Positions 24,906 to 35,432 of a stretch of 64,000 bases of DNA are shown here, one piece after another. The notes under the pieces were generated by a model. That model had not been told where the DNA came from and did no database searches. It was given only the letters and a program-made list of their open reading frames with translations. Each line of letters begins with the position of its first letter. Position 1 is the first letter of the stretch. The stretch covers positions 20,586 through 84,585 of the forward strand of contig QIAU01000154.1 of NCBI GenBank assembly GCA_003225055.1. The letters are read 5' to 3'. Source of the DNA: Acidobacteriota bacterium (lineage in GTDB: Bacteria; Acidobacteriota; Terriglobia; Terriglobales; Acidobacteriaceae). The translations under genes and the position numbers were made by a program.

Positions 24906-26736
24906 GAGCGGCTTCCTGCTCGTGCGGCACAGTTACCTCCAGGCGCGAACCTTGGCCCGGATTTGATTCTATCGTGAGTTCTCCATCAATCAAACGGACT
25001 CGTTCTTTAATTACGACCGGGCCCTTGCGGGCCTCGTCCAACTGGGCCTGAGAAAGCCGACCGGAGAAATCGAAGCCGCGGCCATCATCCTCGATGATAA
25101 GCTTCCAATGATTGTGATCGGTGGAGAGCCGCACCACCACTTGGCGGGCCTTGCTGTGCTTGCGTACGTTCACCAGCGCCTCCTGGACGATACGGGTCAG
25201 CTCGCGGCAGGTGCGGGCGGGCATGCCGGTGGGTTCCAGATCGAAGACAAAGCGCGCCGAAATTCCGGTCTCGCGCTGGAATCTTTCGACCGTGTCGTTG
25301 ACAAAGCTGGGCAGTTTGCGGGCGTCCACGTCGATGGACTTCATCTCTTGCATCAGTTCGCGCAGCTTCAAGATCTCTTCGCGCAGCAAACCCTGGATGC
25401 GGCCCAGTTCCCCCGAGATTCGCGGCGACTCACCCGTGGATTGGCGGCGCAGAACATCGACTTGCATCTCCATGGAAATCAGGGACTGCACGGCGCCGTC
25501 GTGGAGCTCGCGAGCCACGCGCGCCCGCTCCACCGCCCCCGCGCGCAAGCGCAGCCGGCGCAGCAGGAACACGTTATAGACAGCCGGGCTGACCTGACGG
25601 GTCAGCTCCTGTAAGAAGCGCAATTCGTCCGGCCGGTCGCCGCTCAGAAGGGGATCGAAGAGAAAGATACGCCCCCACCATTCCCGGCCCAAAGTAAAGG
25701 ACACCGAAGCGACTGCCTGAAACTTATGGCGGCTGGTCAGCCGATCCACAAACTCGGAGGAGAGGCTGCGCTGCCGCACACCCTCCTGGTCCAAACCGAT
25801 CAGCTCGAAGCTTGCTCCGTTGCGACTGGCATAAAAAACGTCGGCGGGAGAGTCAGCCAAATACAAATTGCGGTCGGCGGTGGCCGGGTTCAGCCATTTC
25901 AGCGGGGTGACGCTGCCACCGGAGACGGCGACTTCGCCGACAAAAATTCGGAAGCTGTTGGCTTCCTGGCTGGCCATCACCGCGGTTTGTGCGCCGAAGG
26001 TCGAAAGTAGTTCATGAAGAATACCATGCAGAGTTCCGGTGGTTCCGAGCTCCACGCGAGCCTTTCCCAGAACGCGCGCGATCACTGCCTTTTCGGCGCG
26101 CAGTAGTTTTTGCTGCTCGGCGAGATAGCCCAGGAACAATCCAGTAATCATGAGAGAAACCGATCTCATGAAAAGGCGCTTGGGAAGAAACTCTTCGAGA
26201 ACGGTTCCCGCGGGATGAAAGACTCTCTCGAAGATAAAAGCCTCAACCCAAAACAGCGCCACCGCGGCGATTGCCGTTCCCAGGGTTTCCCACAAGCCCC
26301 AACGATAGGCGGCCGCTAGCAAAACGAATACAAAGAAGAGAAAGAACGGGCTGGGCTGCGCCGCCCCGTAAATCGAAATGACGGCCGGCCAGATAATGTC
26401 TGCGGTGTGCACCAGCAGCCGGAAGGCGGGCGTGGACTCGTGGCGCCAACGCACCAGCAGCATGACTACTACACTGTGCGCGATATAGATGCGCAGCAGC
26501 CAGTAAGGCGCAGCCGAGTTCGTGCTCAAGGCCGAGGGGTCCAGCCAGATCGCCACCAATGCGGAGATCGCCAAAAAAACCCGGGCGCTGGCCAGCCAGC
26601 GCTCGACACGACGGGTCTCGTCGGGGCTGATGGGGGCCCGCAGTCTCCACTGAAACCGGTGGCGATTGGCTAACAAGGGCAAAGGTAATGTTACCGCTAG
26701 TGCTGGTTGCCCGCTTTTCTGGGATATTATGGACAT
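24898..26736 (-). CDS. HisKA_3 sensor histidine kinase
   Basis: About 612 residues. The N-terminal third has roughly five to six membrane segments. A central GAF-like sensory region follows (about 215-390). The dimerisation/phosphoacceptor box is RVARELHDGAVQSL (His near 410) and the ATPase has VQEALVNVRKHSKA and IIEDDGRGFDF. Phosphorylates the overlapping NarL-type regulator. The frame is open to 26844; ATG 26736 begins a more natural membrane-protein N-terminus, but no strong ribosome site decides it. Confidence 0.85.
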   Translation of the reverse strand: MSIISQKSGQPALAVTLPLPLLANRHRFQWRLRAPISPDETRRVERWLASARVFLAISALVAIWLDPSALSTNSAAPYWLLRIYIAHSVVVMLLVRWRHESTPAFRLLVHTADIIWPAVISIYGAAQPSPFFLFFVFVLLAAAYRWGLWETLGTAIAAVALFWVEAFIFERVFHPAGTVLEEFLPKRLFMRSVSLMITGLFLGYLAEQQKLLRAEKAVIARVLGKARVELGTTGTLHGILHELLSTFGAQTAVMASQEANSFRIFVGEVAVSGGSVTPLKWLNPATADRNLYLADSPADVFYASRNGASFELIGLDQEGVRQRSLSSEFVDRLTSRHKFQAVASVSFTLGREWWGRIFLFDPLLSGDRPDELRFLQELTRQVSPAVYNVFLLRRLRLRAGAVERARVARELHDGAVQSLISMEMQVDVLRRQSTGESPRISGELGRIQGLLREEILKLRELMQEMKSIDVDARKLPSFVNDTVERFQRETGISARFVFDLEPTGMPARTCRELTRIVQEALVNVRKHSKARQVVVRLSTDHNHWKLIIEDDGRGFDFSGRLSQAQLDEARKGPVVIKERVRLIDGELTIESNPGQGSRLEVTVPHEQEAAHG

Positions 26737-26898
26737 TCCGGACAAAGGGCAAGCGAAACTTAAGACGCATCCCCTCATAAACTTGCAGGCTATTCCAGGT
26801 GCGGAGGAGGGCCGGGCGGAAACGATCTTTGGGTGAGCCGGCATAGGTTACTAAAGTAATTCCTGGTCCCGGCCATTCGCAGCTAGAATTGCCGCCGG

Positions 26899-28674
26899 GT
26901 GACTGTTTTGTCCAGGCGTTCGAAACTGTGGCTGCTGGCGACGGTGGTGTTGGTTGGTGCCCAGGCGTTGGCGGCGCTGTTGATTCCCCGCGGCTACCTG
27001 CTGACCGCGTTTAGCGACATCCTGCAAGCCTTGCTACTGGTTTCCGGCACGCTGGCTCTCATTCCAAACGCTAGCGCCACTCGCGGACGGATTCGCGGCT
27101 TCTGGATCCTGATGGCCGTCGGTGTCGCTTTCTGGTTCACCTATCAGTTGTGCTGGATTTATTTCGAAGTCTATCGGCAGCAGGAGCTGCCCGCTCTTTT
27201 CAGCGGGGACATCATTCTGTTTTTGCACATTGTCCCCATGATGGCTGCGCTCGCACTCGAACCCGAGCGGCAGCAGGATGATCGCACCACCCGGCTGGGT
27301 TCCCTGGACTTTGTCCTTTTGCTGGTCTGGTGGGTCTATTTGTATCTGTTCACCGTCACGCCCTGGTCCGTCTACCCGAACGAATTGGCCTATCAGCAGA
27401 ATCTGAACACAATTTATCTGGCAGAAAAGCTGGTGTTTCTGGCAGCCCTCACCGTGGTGTGGACACGCAGTTCGCCGTCCTGGAAAACGATTTATGGCCA
27501 GCTTTTTGGCGCCAGCCTCATTTATTCCCTAAGTTCTTATGTGGCCACCTGGGCGATTCAGAAGCACGTCTATTACACGGGCAGTCTCTACGATATTCCC
27601 CTGGTGGTGTCCATGGGATGGTTCACGGTCTTCGCGCTGGTGGCCCGCGGTGTCCCGCCTCGCCAGGAAAAAACCTCGAAAACCGGGCATGGCGTGTGGG
27701 TGGCGCGACTAGGAATGGCAGCCATCTTTTCTCTGCCTCTATTTGCTACCTGGGCTCTGCTTGACCGTACGGCGCCCCGCAGCATCGAGCAGTTGCGTCT
27801 GCTGCTGACGCTGGGCACCATCATGGTGATGGGCGCCATGGTTTTCATCAAGCAGCACGTGCTCGATCGGGAACTTCTCAGCCTCTTGCGAGCCTCGCAG
27901 CATTCCTGCGAAGACTTAAAACGGCTGCAGGCACAGCTGGTACAGTCGGAGAAACTGGCTTCCCTGGGACAGCTGGTGGGGGGAGCGGCCCATGAATTGA
28001 ATAATCCGCTCACTGCCATGCTCGGCTATGCTGACCTGCTGGCGTCGTCCCCCTTAAACGATGAACAACGCTCGCTGGCCGACAAGATCGGATACCAGGC
28101 GCGCCGCACCAAGACGCTGGTCGCCAGCTTGCTCAGCTTTGCCAAGCAGGCTCCCGGGGAGAAGGCGCCGGTGGACATGAGCGCTCTGGCACAGACTGCG
28201 GTGAAGCTCTTTCAACCGCAGTTACGGGCCCGCAAAATCGAGGTGCGCACCCGACTCACCACCGACCTGCCCGTCATCCGGGGCAATTCCAACCAGTGGC
28301 TGCAGGTGTTCATGCACATCAGCAACAATGCCATGCAGGCGATGGAGGAAAGGGGTGGGGGAATTTTTACCATCACCACCGAACGCCAAGGCGACAGAAT
28401 CGTGATCGAGTTCTGCGACAACGGTCCGGGAGCGCGACAACCCGAGCGGGTGTTTGATCCTTTCTACACCACCAAGCCGATCGGTCAGGGAACGGGTCTA
28501 GGCCTGAGCGCCTGCTACGGCATCGTCGAGGAACACCAGGGAAAAATTTCCTGTCACAACTGTCCCCAGGGCGGCGCGGTGTTTCGCATTGAACTTCCCG
28601 CCATTGACGCGAGCGATTCGCTTCCGGAAACGAGGGCGGCGGGAGCGGCCGCTGGATCTTCGACGGAAAACTGA
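26899..28674 (+). CDS. Membrane histidine kinase (HisKA/NtrB-like)
   Basis: A 591-residue kinase. About eight to nine membrane helices fill residues 1-330, giving a 7TM-type sensor. A short coiled coil (LKRLQAQLVQSEKLASLGQL) leads to AAHELNNPLTAMLGY, with phosphoacceptor His near 364, then NNAMQAM, DNGPGA and GTGLGLS of the ATPase. No cognate regulator is adjacent. It starts at GTG and is divergent from the HisKA_3 kinase; only 3 bp separate its stop from the convergent S9 peptidase stop. Confidence 0.87.
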   Translation: MTVLSRRSKLWLLATVVLVGAQALAALLIPRGYLLTAFSDILQALLLVSGTLALIPNASATRGRIRGFWILMAVGVAFWFTYQLCWIYFEVYRQQELPALFSGDIILFLHIVPMMAALALEPERQQDDRTTRLGSLDFVLLLVWWVYLYLFTVTPWSVYPNELAYQQNLNTIYLAEKLVFLAALTVVWTRSSPSWKTIYGQLFGASLIYSLSSYVATWAIQKHVYYTGSLYDIPLVVSMGWFTVFALVARGVPPRQEKTSKTGHGVWVARLGMAAIFSLPLFATWALLDRTAPRSIEQLRLLLTLGTIMVMGAMVFIKQHVLDRELLSLLRASQHSCEDLKRLQAQLVQSEKLASLGQLVGGAAHELNNPLTAMLGYADLLASSPLNDEQRSLADKIGYQARRTKTLVASLLSFAKQAPGEKAPVDMSALAQTAVKLFQPQLRARKIEVRTRLTTDLPVIRGNSNQWLQVFMHISNNAMQAMEERGGGIFTITTERQGDRIVIEFCDNGPGARQPERVFDPFYTTKPIGQGTGLGLSACYGIVEEHQGKISCHNCPQGGAVFRIELPAIDASDSLPETRAAGAAAGSSTEN

Positions 28675-28677
28675 AGC

Positions 28678-30813
28678 CTACTTCGCCGGGCTCTCTTTCA
28701 ACATGCGATCGAAGAAATCTGCCGCAGCCCCATAGGCCCTTATCCACGACTTCCACATCAGAAACCCATGAATCTCATCGGGAAAAACGAGTTGCTCGGT
28801 GTGAACGTGGTTTTCGCGTAATTTCTGGGCCAGATCGACGGTTTGGCTGAAGGGAACATTGCGGTCATCGTCGCCCTGAATCAAAAGCACAGGTGACTTC
28901 CACTGGACCAGAGATCGGTTGGGCGAAGACTCGAAGGCCAGTTTTTCGGCTTCGGCTTTGTCGGGAGCACCCGGCATTTTCTCCCAACGAGGAAGAAACA
29001 CGGACCAATCGTGCACGCCGTGCAGATCCACTCCAGCGGCAAAAATATCGGAGTTGCGCGCCAGGCCCAACGCGGTCAGAAGGCCGCCATAGGAGCCGCC
29101 CCACAATCCGATTTTCTTCTTGTCCACGATGTCGAGACCCGCGAGGTATTTCGCGCCGGCCACGATGTCTTTGTACTCGGACGAACCACGCCAACCGGCA
29201 TGGTCGGGCTCGCGGAAGGCACGCCCATACATGATGCCCAAGCGGTAGTTGACCGAGAGCACCAGATATCCGCGGCTCGCCAGGTATTGGTTCATGGCGT
29301 AGGCATTGTGGTAGTAATCCATGTAGTGAAACCCGAGCATCATCTGCCGGATGGGGCCGCCATGCATGAAGATCAGCGCCGGCCCGGCTTGAGCACGACC
29401 GTTCGGAACGAAGAGCTGGCCGTGAATTTCGAGTCCGTCTTCACTTTTGAAAATAACCTGCTTGGGAACGACCAGCTGGCGTGATGGAAAATCCCCCGGC
29501 AGAGCGGATGCCGCAATCATCTCCCGGCCCCGGTCCCTGATCCGGTAGGGCATCGCCGGGCTGGTGGCGGTCGAACCCAGACAGGCAACATAATCTCCCA
29601 GTCCGGTGGCGACTGGATTCCATTCCATCGTCTCGCCTTGAGTGATGGGGCGAGGCTTCCCTTCGGGCAGTTCTACCCGCCAAAGGTGACGCCGATCGAG
29701 GTCACCCTGGTTCGATGAATACAGCAGGGACTTCCTATCCGCGGGCAGCGTCACGTCTTCCACTTCGAATGGTCCAGGCGTGAGCAGCACGGACTTACCG
29801 CCGAATGTGGAAATCGAGTAGAGATGATTCCAGCCGTCCTGCTCGGAGGCGAACACAATCCGATCATTCGCCGGAAACAGGAAAGAAGTCTCGGCCGTGA
29901 GGCGGGGAAAGGAATCGTCGGACTGGTTACCGCTGTGCCAGATCTCCCGTCCGTTGTCGCTTGCGGCCTCCGCCACCCAAATCGCCCAGGACACGACGCG
30001 TCGCGGAATCAAGGGCAATTTTTCCTCAACGCCGGGCACGCGGATAAAAGCAATCTGCCGGCCGTCAGGCGACCAGCGCGGATAGAGATCGCGATCGACG
30101 CTGGGGGAGAGGTAACGTACCGAGTCGCGCCCGAAGTCATAAATCGCGATGAAACTGTGATCCTCGCGATGACTGACAAAAGCGATCTCGCGTCCGTCGG
30201 GAGACCACTTGGGATTGAAATTCTCGCCGCGCACATCGGTCAACTGGTGAGCAGGCGTGGCTCCGGATACGGGCGCGATCCACAAGTGTTTGCGAGCTGC
30301 CCATACCGCAAACTGCCCATCGGGCGAGAGCTCGATGTCTTCGCAGCCCTCTTCGCCGCAACCCATTTCGCCCAGCAAACGCGGCCGATCGCCGTCCACG
30401 TCCATGGCCCAAACCTGCTGCTTGCGCGCCGTGACTCCGCTGGTGGGATCGGCGACCCGGCCTGCTTCATTGGTTTCCGAGCCGCGGGCATAGACCACGG
30501 TCCGGCCGTCCGGCGTCAGCCGCAGACTGGCGATCGGCTCGCCGTCGTCCCCTTGATAGTGCGTAACTTGCCGCGCGGCAAAGTTCGGCCCATCGGCAAT
30601 CCACACGTTGCGTGCGCCTTTAGCGTCAAAGACCCACGCGATCCGGGGAGCATGGGAAGCCGCGACCAGGTTCGAAGGAAACGGCGAACTCATCACCTGT
30701 TCCAGCGTGAAGGTCTGCGCGCAAGCGGAAAGCGCGAGGAGGATGGCCAGAACCGCGAGCCAAAGCATTCGAACCGATGACGGAGTGCGAAAACAGGTGC
30801 GCTTGTCTGTCAT
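28678..30813 (-). CDS. Secreted S9 prolyl-oligopeptidase-family peptidase
   Basis: A 711-residue exported peptidase. The N-terminal signal ends near LALSACAQ, which could be a lipobox. Residues about 40-430 form a PD40 beta-propeller (LTPDGRTVVYAR, LSPDGQFAVWAA, WSPDGREIAFVS). The alpha/beta hydrolase domain has GGSYGG (Ser near 574), QGDDDRNVPF (Asp near 648) and DEIHGF (His near 683). Members cleave short peptides after proline or act as dipeptidyl/acylaminoacyl peptidases; the subfamily is not decided here. Divergent from the M28 peptidase; both may serve extracellular peptide scavenging. Confidence 0.9.
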   Translation of the reverse strand: MTDKRTCFRTPSSVRMLWLAVLAILLALSACAQTFTLEQVMSSPFPSNLVAASHAPRIAWVFDAKGARNVWIADGPNFAARQVTHYQGDDGEPIASLRLTPDGRTVVYARGSETNEAGRVADPTSGVTARKQQVWAMDVDGDRPRLLGEMGCGEEGCEDIELSPDGQFAVWAARKHLWIAPVSGATPAHQLTDVRGENFNPKWSPDGREIAFVSHREDHSFIAIYDFGRDSVRYLSPSVDRDLYPRWSPDGRQIAFIRVPGVEEKLPLIPRRVVSWAIWVAEAASDNGREIWHSGNQSDDSFPRLTAETSFLFPANDRIVFASEQDGWNHLYSISTFGGKSVLLTPGPFEVEDVTLPADRKSLLYSSNQGDLDRRHLWRVELPEGKPRPITQGETMEWNPVATGLGDYVACLGSTATSPAMPYRIRDRGREMIAASALPGDFPSRQLVVPKQVIFKSEDGLEIHGQLFVPNGRAQAGPALIFMHGGPIRQMMLGFHYMDYYHNAYAMNQYLASRGYLVLSVNYRLGIMYGRAFREPDHAGWRGSSEYKDIVAGAKYLAGLDIVDKKKIGLWGGSYGGLLTALGLARNSDIFAAGVDLHGVHDWSVFLPRWEKMPGAPDKAEAEKLAFESSPNRSLVQWKSPVLLIQGDDDRNVPFSQTVDLAQKLRENHVHTEQLVFPDEIHGFLMWKSWIRAYGAAADFFDRMLKESPAK

Positions 30814-30969
30814 AGGGGCAACAGCCTACCGCACGTTTTCCGGCTTTGCCAAGAGCGTGTGAGTTGTGTCGCCTCACGATGTGTTCACTGGCGGGATCGG
30901 TCAGCCCGGCACTATAATGCGCAACTCTCGACGGTTACCCCCTAGGTTAGGGTCTACCGGAGGATCGTA

Positions 30970-33237
30970 ATGGCTCATCGTCACCTGCCCCTTCTGGCTG
31001 TCCTTGTTCTCTGCCTCACGGTTTCCGCCGCGGTCACGGATGATCGGGCTTTGTCCGGCTATTCGGCCGATTCTGCCCGCGCCGAGCGCGATTGGGAGAC
31101 GAAGTTCCGCGCGATTCCCAACGCCGACAATCAGCGCGAGTACATGAAGCGGCTCTCGGCGCGCCCGCATAACGTTGGCACGCCTTATGACCAGGACAAT
31201 GCCGAATGGCTGCTGGCCAAGATGAAAGAATGGGGACTGGACGCGCATATCGAGAACTTCGACGTCCTGTTTCCTACTCCGAAAGAGCGCGCCGTGGAAC
31301 TGGTAGAGCCCACCAAATTTACCGCTTCGCTCAACGAGCCGCCCCTCTCGATCGACCCCACTTCCAATCAGCAGGCCGAACAGCTTCCCACGTACAACGC
31401 GTACTCGGCGGATGGAGATGTCACCGCGCCGCTGGTCTACGTCAATTACGGCATTCCGGACGACTATGAAAAACTGGAGCGGCTGGGCGTTTCGGTGAAA
31501 GGCGCAGTCGTGATCGCCCGCTATGGGGAGTCTTGGCGCGGCATCAAGCCCAAAGTGGCCGCTGAGCACGGCGCGGTCGGTTGCCTGATCTATTCCGACC
31601 CGCGTGACGATGGTTACTTCGAGGGCGACGTCTTCCCCGAAGGCGGCCTGCGCAACCAAAACGGCGTGCAACGTGGCAGCGTGATGGATATGCCGACTTA
31701 TCCGGGTGATCCACTCACTCCGGGAGTGGGCGCTGGGCCTGGCGCGAAACGGCTTGACCTGAACCAAGTCAAGACGCTCACCAAAATCCCGGTGCTGCCT
31801 CTGTCCTACGGCGACGCCCAGCCCCTGCTCGCGGCGCTGAAAGGTCCCCTTGCCCCGGAAGAATGGCGGGGCGCGTTGCCGATCACCTATCACATCGGGC
31901 CGGGACCGGCAAAAGTTCATCTGAAGGTGAAGGCCAACTGGGACATCAAGCGTCTGTACGACGTGATCGTGAAAATTCCCGGCTCGACTTATCCCGACGA
32001 ATGGATCGTACGCGGCAATCATCACGATGCTTGGGTCAACGGCGCCGAAGATCCGATTTCCGCGGCGGTCGCCCTGCTCGAAGAAGCCCGTGCGCTGGGC
32101 GAGCTTCAGAAGCAGGGTTGGAAACCGAAGCGCACCATCCTTTATTGCCTCTGGGACGGCGAAGAACCCGGACTGCTGGGCTCGACCGAATGGGCGGAAA
32201 CTCATGCTGACCAACTGCGCCAGCATGATGCCGTCTACATCAACACGGACGGAAATGGCCGCGGCTATCTTTTTGTCAGCGGCTCGCACACGTTAGAGAA
32301 GTTCCTCAACACTGTGGCGCGCGACATCGAAGATCCGGAGAAGAAGATCAGCGTCTGGAAGCGTTTCGAGGCGCATAAAATTGTGGACAGCAAGACCGAC
32401 GAGGATCGCAAAGAAGTGCGCCAGCGTCCCGACTGGCGAATTAATGCATTGGGATCGGGTTCCGATTACACGGTCTTTCTCGATCACCTCGGCATTGCCT
32501 CGGCCAACCTCGGTTACGGCGGCGAAGATCGGGGAGGCATTTACCACTCGATCTACGACGATTTTTACTGGTATACGCACTTCTCCGACACCGATTTCAG
32601 CTATGGCCGCACGCTATCGCAGACGGTTGGCACTGCCGTCCTGCGCCTGGCCGACGCCGATCTTCTGCCTTTCGACTTCACCGATTTCGCCGACACCATT
32701 CACAAGTACGCGGACGAACTCGAAAAACTTCTGAAGAAGAAGCAGGACGAAGTCATCGAGCGCAACCAGGAAATTCAAGACGGAGTCTTACTTGCGAATG
32801 CCGATCCGAAAAAACCTTATGTTCCACCGGCAGTCGACCAAGTGCCCCCGCACTTGAACTTTGCTCCCCTGCTCAACGCTTCGGAAGCTTTGACGCGCAG
32901 CGCCGAGCATTATCAAAAGGCTCTCGACCGGGTCACGAAGAACGGCGGCTTGGCGATTGGCAACGCTGCCCTTCGCGATTTGAATGCCAAGCTGATTCTC
33001 AGCGAGCGCAAGCTCACCAGCCCGGAAGGGCTGCCGGGTAGGCCGTGGTTCCGGCACCTGATCTACGCTCCCGGGTTCTACACCGGTTATGGCGTCAAGA
33101 CCATTCCCGGAGTACGCGAAGCCATCGAGCAGAAGAAATGGAAAGAAGCGGATGAGCAGATGGTCCGCGTGGGCGCCGTTCTCGAGGACGAAGCCGCGTT
33201 GATTCAGTCGGCGGCAGCGGAGTTGGAAAAACAGTAG
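30970..33237 (+). CDS. Secreted M28 peptidase (glutamate carboxypeptidase II-like)
   Basis: A 755-residue protein with signal peptide (LPLLAVLVLCLTVSA). Order of domains: N-terminal segment, protease-associated insert (about 120-260, VKGAVVIARYGE), M28 catalytic core and a C-terminal transferrin-receptor-like dimer domain (from about 620). Zinc ligands are visible: GNHHDAW (His near 350), GAEDP (Asp), DGEEPGLLGSTEW (Glu pair near 398), NTDGNG (Asp) and YHSIYDDFYWY (His). This layout matches GCPII/NAALADase-type carboxypeptidases. GGAGGATCGTA precedes ATG 30970. Confidence 0.92.
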   Translation: MAHRHLPLLAVLVLCLTVSAAVTDDRALSGYSADSARAERDWETKFRAIPNADNQREYMKRLSARPHNVGTPYDQDNAEWLLAKMKEWGLDAHIENFDVLFPTPKERAVELVEPTKFTASLNEPPLSIDPTSNQQAEQLPTYNAYSADGDVTAPLVYVNYGIPDDYEKLERLGVSVKGAVVIARYGESWRGIKPKVAAEHGAVGCLIYSDPRDDGYFEGDVFPEGGLRNQNGVQRGSVMDMPTYPGDPLTPGVGAGPGAKRLDLNQVKTLTKIPVLPLSYGDAQPLLAALKGPLAPEEWRGALPITYHIGPGPAKVHLKVKANWDIKRLYDVIVKIPGSTYPDEWIVRGNHHDAWVNGAEDPISAAVALLEEARALGELQKQGWKPKRTILYCLWDGEEPGLLGSTEWAETHADQLRQHDAVYINTDGNGRGYLFVSGSHTLEKFLNTVARDIEDPEKKISVWKRFEAHKIVDSKTDEDRKEVRQRPDWRINALGSGSDYTVFLDHLGIASANLGYGGEDRGGIYHSIYDDFYWYTHFSDTDFSYGRTLSQTVGTAVLRLADADLLPFDFTDFADTIHKYADELEKLLKKKQDEVIERNQEIQDGVLLANADPKKPYVPPAVDQVPPHLNFAPLLNASEALTRSAEHYQKALDRVTKNGGLAIGNAALRDLNAKLILSERKLTSPEGLPGRPWFRHLIYAPGFYTGYGVKTIPGVREAIEQKKWKEADEQMVRVGAVLEDEAALIQSAAAELEKQ

Positions 33238-33560
33238 CCCGCACTGCTTGTCATCCGACCCAGGAGGAAGCGAAAACACGAGGTCCGAGTCGGGGGACCG
33301 GGTGTTCGCGGGTCGCCGCATCAGCGTGAAAACTGAGCGAGGAAAGCAGGCCGACCTCTCTATCTCTTGCCGTAAACTGCGTTGGCTTCCTCAAATCGCC
33401 CCGGCGGCCTGGTCGCAACCGCAACGCTCCGGCTAACACTCGTGTAGGAACCTTTGTGTTGCGTGGCCCGCTTAGATAGTACGATTCCTTCTTTCAATTT
33501 GCGTGGCACGCGGAAAGCTTTCGCGTGCCTCCTGTCTCAAGCAACTCCATCACATCCACG
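33238..33560. other. Intergenic region between convergent genes
   Basis: 323 bp between the M28 and phosphoesterase stops. No coding sequence recognised. Its only structure is the strong inverted repeat at 33505-33529. Confidence 0.6.
33505..33529. terminator. Bidirectional terminator-like inverted repeat
   Basis: GGCACGCG (33505-33512) and CGCGTGCC (33522-33529) with inner AAAG/CTTT and one bulged G: nearly 25 bp of palindrome between two convergent genes, 32 bp from the phosphoesterase stop. There is no T-tract on either side. Confidence 0.55.
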
Positions 33561-35177
33561 CTACTGCACAGGTTCTCCGGTTGTAGGATCGAGGAAAAGG
33601 CGCCCACTGTTCCGTGGCGCCTTGAAATCGAACATCTGTGTGATTGAGTTCGCCAGTGAATCAAACGATCCCTGACCAATTCGCTCCCCGCCAAGCCAGT
33701 TGTCTTCGATAAAGCGAAGAACCGAGGTCTGGTCGGTGACAGTGTGGTCTACAAAATTCTGCTTCGCCCATGGGGAAATCACAAGCAGAGGCTGACGAGG
33801 ACCATAACCGCACCGCCCTTGTGCATGCGGGTTGCTGGAGTCGATCCCCGGCAGTGCCGTGCTGCCATCGCCACAGGCGCCAGGACCGGTGAGAGCATCA
33901 GCGGGACTGGTGGACTGGTTAACAATCGGGCCCATCTTATGGTCGTACCAGCCGTCGGAGTCGTCATACAGGATTACGACTGCGGTACTGATCCACTGCG
34001 GTGACTTCTCGAGGAAGTTGACCATGTTAACAAGGAACGTCTGCTCATCGAGAGGATCCGAGTAACCCGCATGGCCATCCTGATATGCAGGTGCTTTAAC
34101 AAAACTAACGCCGGGGAAATTACCTGCTTTCACAGCCGCAAAGAAGTCATTGACGTCGTATTGATGATTGGCCGGCCCATCGTGTCCAACCTCTGCGACT
34201 GAACTCGGCCGCGTGTGTTTGGGGTTGGCGGTCGATGCGTAATACTGAAAGAACGCATGGTGGGGAATGTAATCCTTAACAGTTCCCGTGTATGCGGATA
34301 CTGTGCTGCGCGCGCATCCGGTCGTGCCGTTTGGATTGGTGACGGTGAGGTCGAAGCCGCTCATGAACGACCCCCAGCTTACCCCGGCTGCATTCAACAA
34401 GTCGCCAATGTTCCTGCTACCCATCTGTACCTGATTGCGAGTTGGGCCAGAGCAAACGTCACCAATTGGATCAGGATCGCCGATTACAGTGAGCGTTCCA
34501 TTGCCCCCATCGGTTTCTGATCCTGTTCCATTCAAGATCTGCGACACGCCATTCGTCTGCCCTGAGACCAGGTTCGTGAGTCCAGGGGTCGAGGGACCGA
34601 AAACTGTGCTATACGAGTTGTCGCTCATCGCAAAGCGTTGCGCGTAATTCCATAGCGCGGTAACGGTGTTGCCGTCATAGTAGCCCATGACCAGACCTGT
34701 GGTCGTCACTGTCGATGGAGGGGGATTCGGCGGAGGGCCTGCTTCCCCGACCGAAGCCGGGAAAAGATCCATCAGGCCGTCGTGAAAAGCAGCCTGTTCT
34801 TGGGTATAGCCGTGTCCTTGATCGGCCGTTGCTGCCTGTGTCCGATCGAGGCGAAAGGGGTTTGACGCTCCCGCGCCATTCGCCGAATTTAGGAAATTGG
34901 GGTTATTGGTGAGCAATGCCCCGTTTAGACCATTCACCGTCGGCGTGCCTAGCCTGGCGTGGAAGGGAGGTTCGCCTCCAGGGTTGAGCGCGTTGGGATA
35001 GGTTCCAAAGTAGTGATCGAAGGAGACATTCTCCTGAAAAATGATCACCAAGTGTTGGATTGGCGTGGCTGTTCCTCGGGGCGAAGACTGCGCCAGCGCT
35101 GAGCTTGTTCCCAGCACAGAGATTAAGAGAGCCAGGAATTTCCTCGCAACCGTGGACGATGTGAGTTGCTCGAACAT
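33561..35177 (-). CDS. Secreted phosphoesterase (phospholipase C/acid phosphatase family)
   Basis: A 538-residue exported enzyme of the PF04185 phosphoesterase family. Signal peptide to about residue 29 (LGTSSALAQ). Active-site motifs: IFQENVSFDHYFGTYP near the N-terminus, SDNSYSTVFGPSTPG in the middle and LYDDSDGWYDH with VISPWAKQNF toward the C-terminus. These match metal-dependent phospholipase C and acid phosphatase members. AAGGAG precedes ATG 35177. Phosphate scavenging from lipids or esters is the likely role. A decayed relative lies at 16133-16512. Confidence 0.88.
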   Translation of the reverse strand: MFEQLTSSTVARKFLALLISVLGTSSALAQSSPRGTATPIQHLVIIFQENVSFDHYFGTYPNALNPGGEPPFHARLGTPTVNGLNGALLTNNPNFLNSANGAGASNPFRLDRTQAATADQGHGYTQEQAAFHDGLMDLFPASVGEAGPPPNPPPSTVTTTGLVMGYYDGNTVTALWNYAQRFAMSDNSYSTVFGPSTPGLTNLVSGQTNGVSQILNGTGSETDGGNGTLTVIGDPDPIGDVCSGPTRNQVQMGSRNIGDLLNAAGVSWGSFMSGFDLTVTNPNGTTGCARSTVSAYTGTVKDYIPHHAFFQYYASTANPKHTRPSSVAEVGHDGPANHQYDVNDFFAAVKAGNFPGVSFVKAPAYQDGHAGYSDPLDEQTFLVNMVNFLEKSPQWISTAVVILYDDSDGWYDHKMGPIVNQSTSPADALTGPGACGDGSTALPGIDSSNPHAQGRCGYGPRQPLLVISPWAKQNFVDHTVTDQTSVLRFIEDNWLGGERIGQGSFDSLANSITQMFDFKAPRNSGRLFLDPTTGEPVQ

Positions 35178-35432
35178 GCGGTGCTCCTTGAAATGATGGA
35201 CTGCGGTTTTGGGGTTCTTAATCGATTCTGTTCGTAAGGAGGATCTGGCGGCACAACTCTATGCAAGAAAGATGAAGAGCACGTGAACCCCTGATTAAAA
35301 AATGAAAAATCTATCAGCAGGCCAAGACGTAAACGTTACGGGGGAGAAGATCATTCGCGATCACAGTGATCACCTTTATCCCGTGTTCAATACCTACATT
35401 CCCCACGGGCCCGGCACACGCGTCTCGCAGGC

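Noticed and set aside
30901..32289. 462-codon open frame opposite the M28 peptidase
   Set aside because: Antisense to intact zinc-ligand motifs; composition rich in R, G and V without any recognisable domain.
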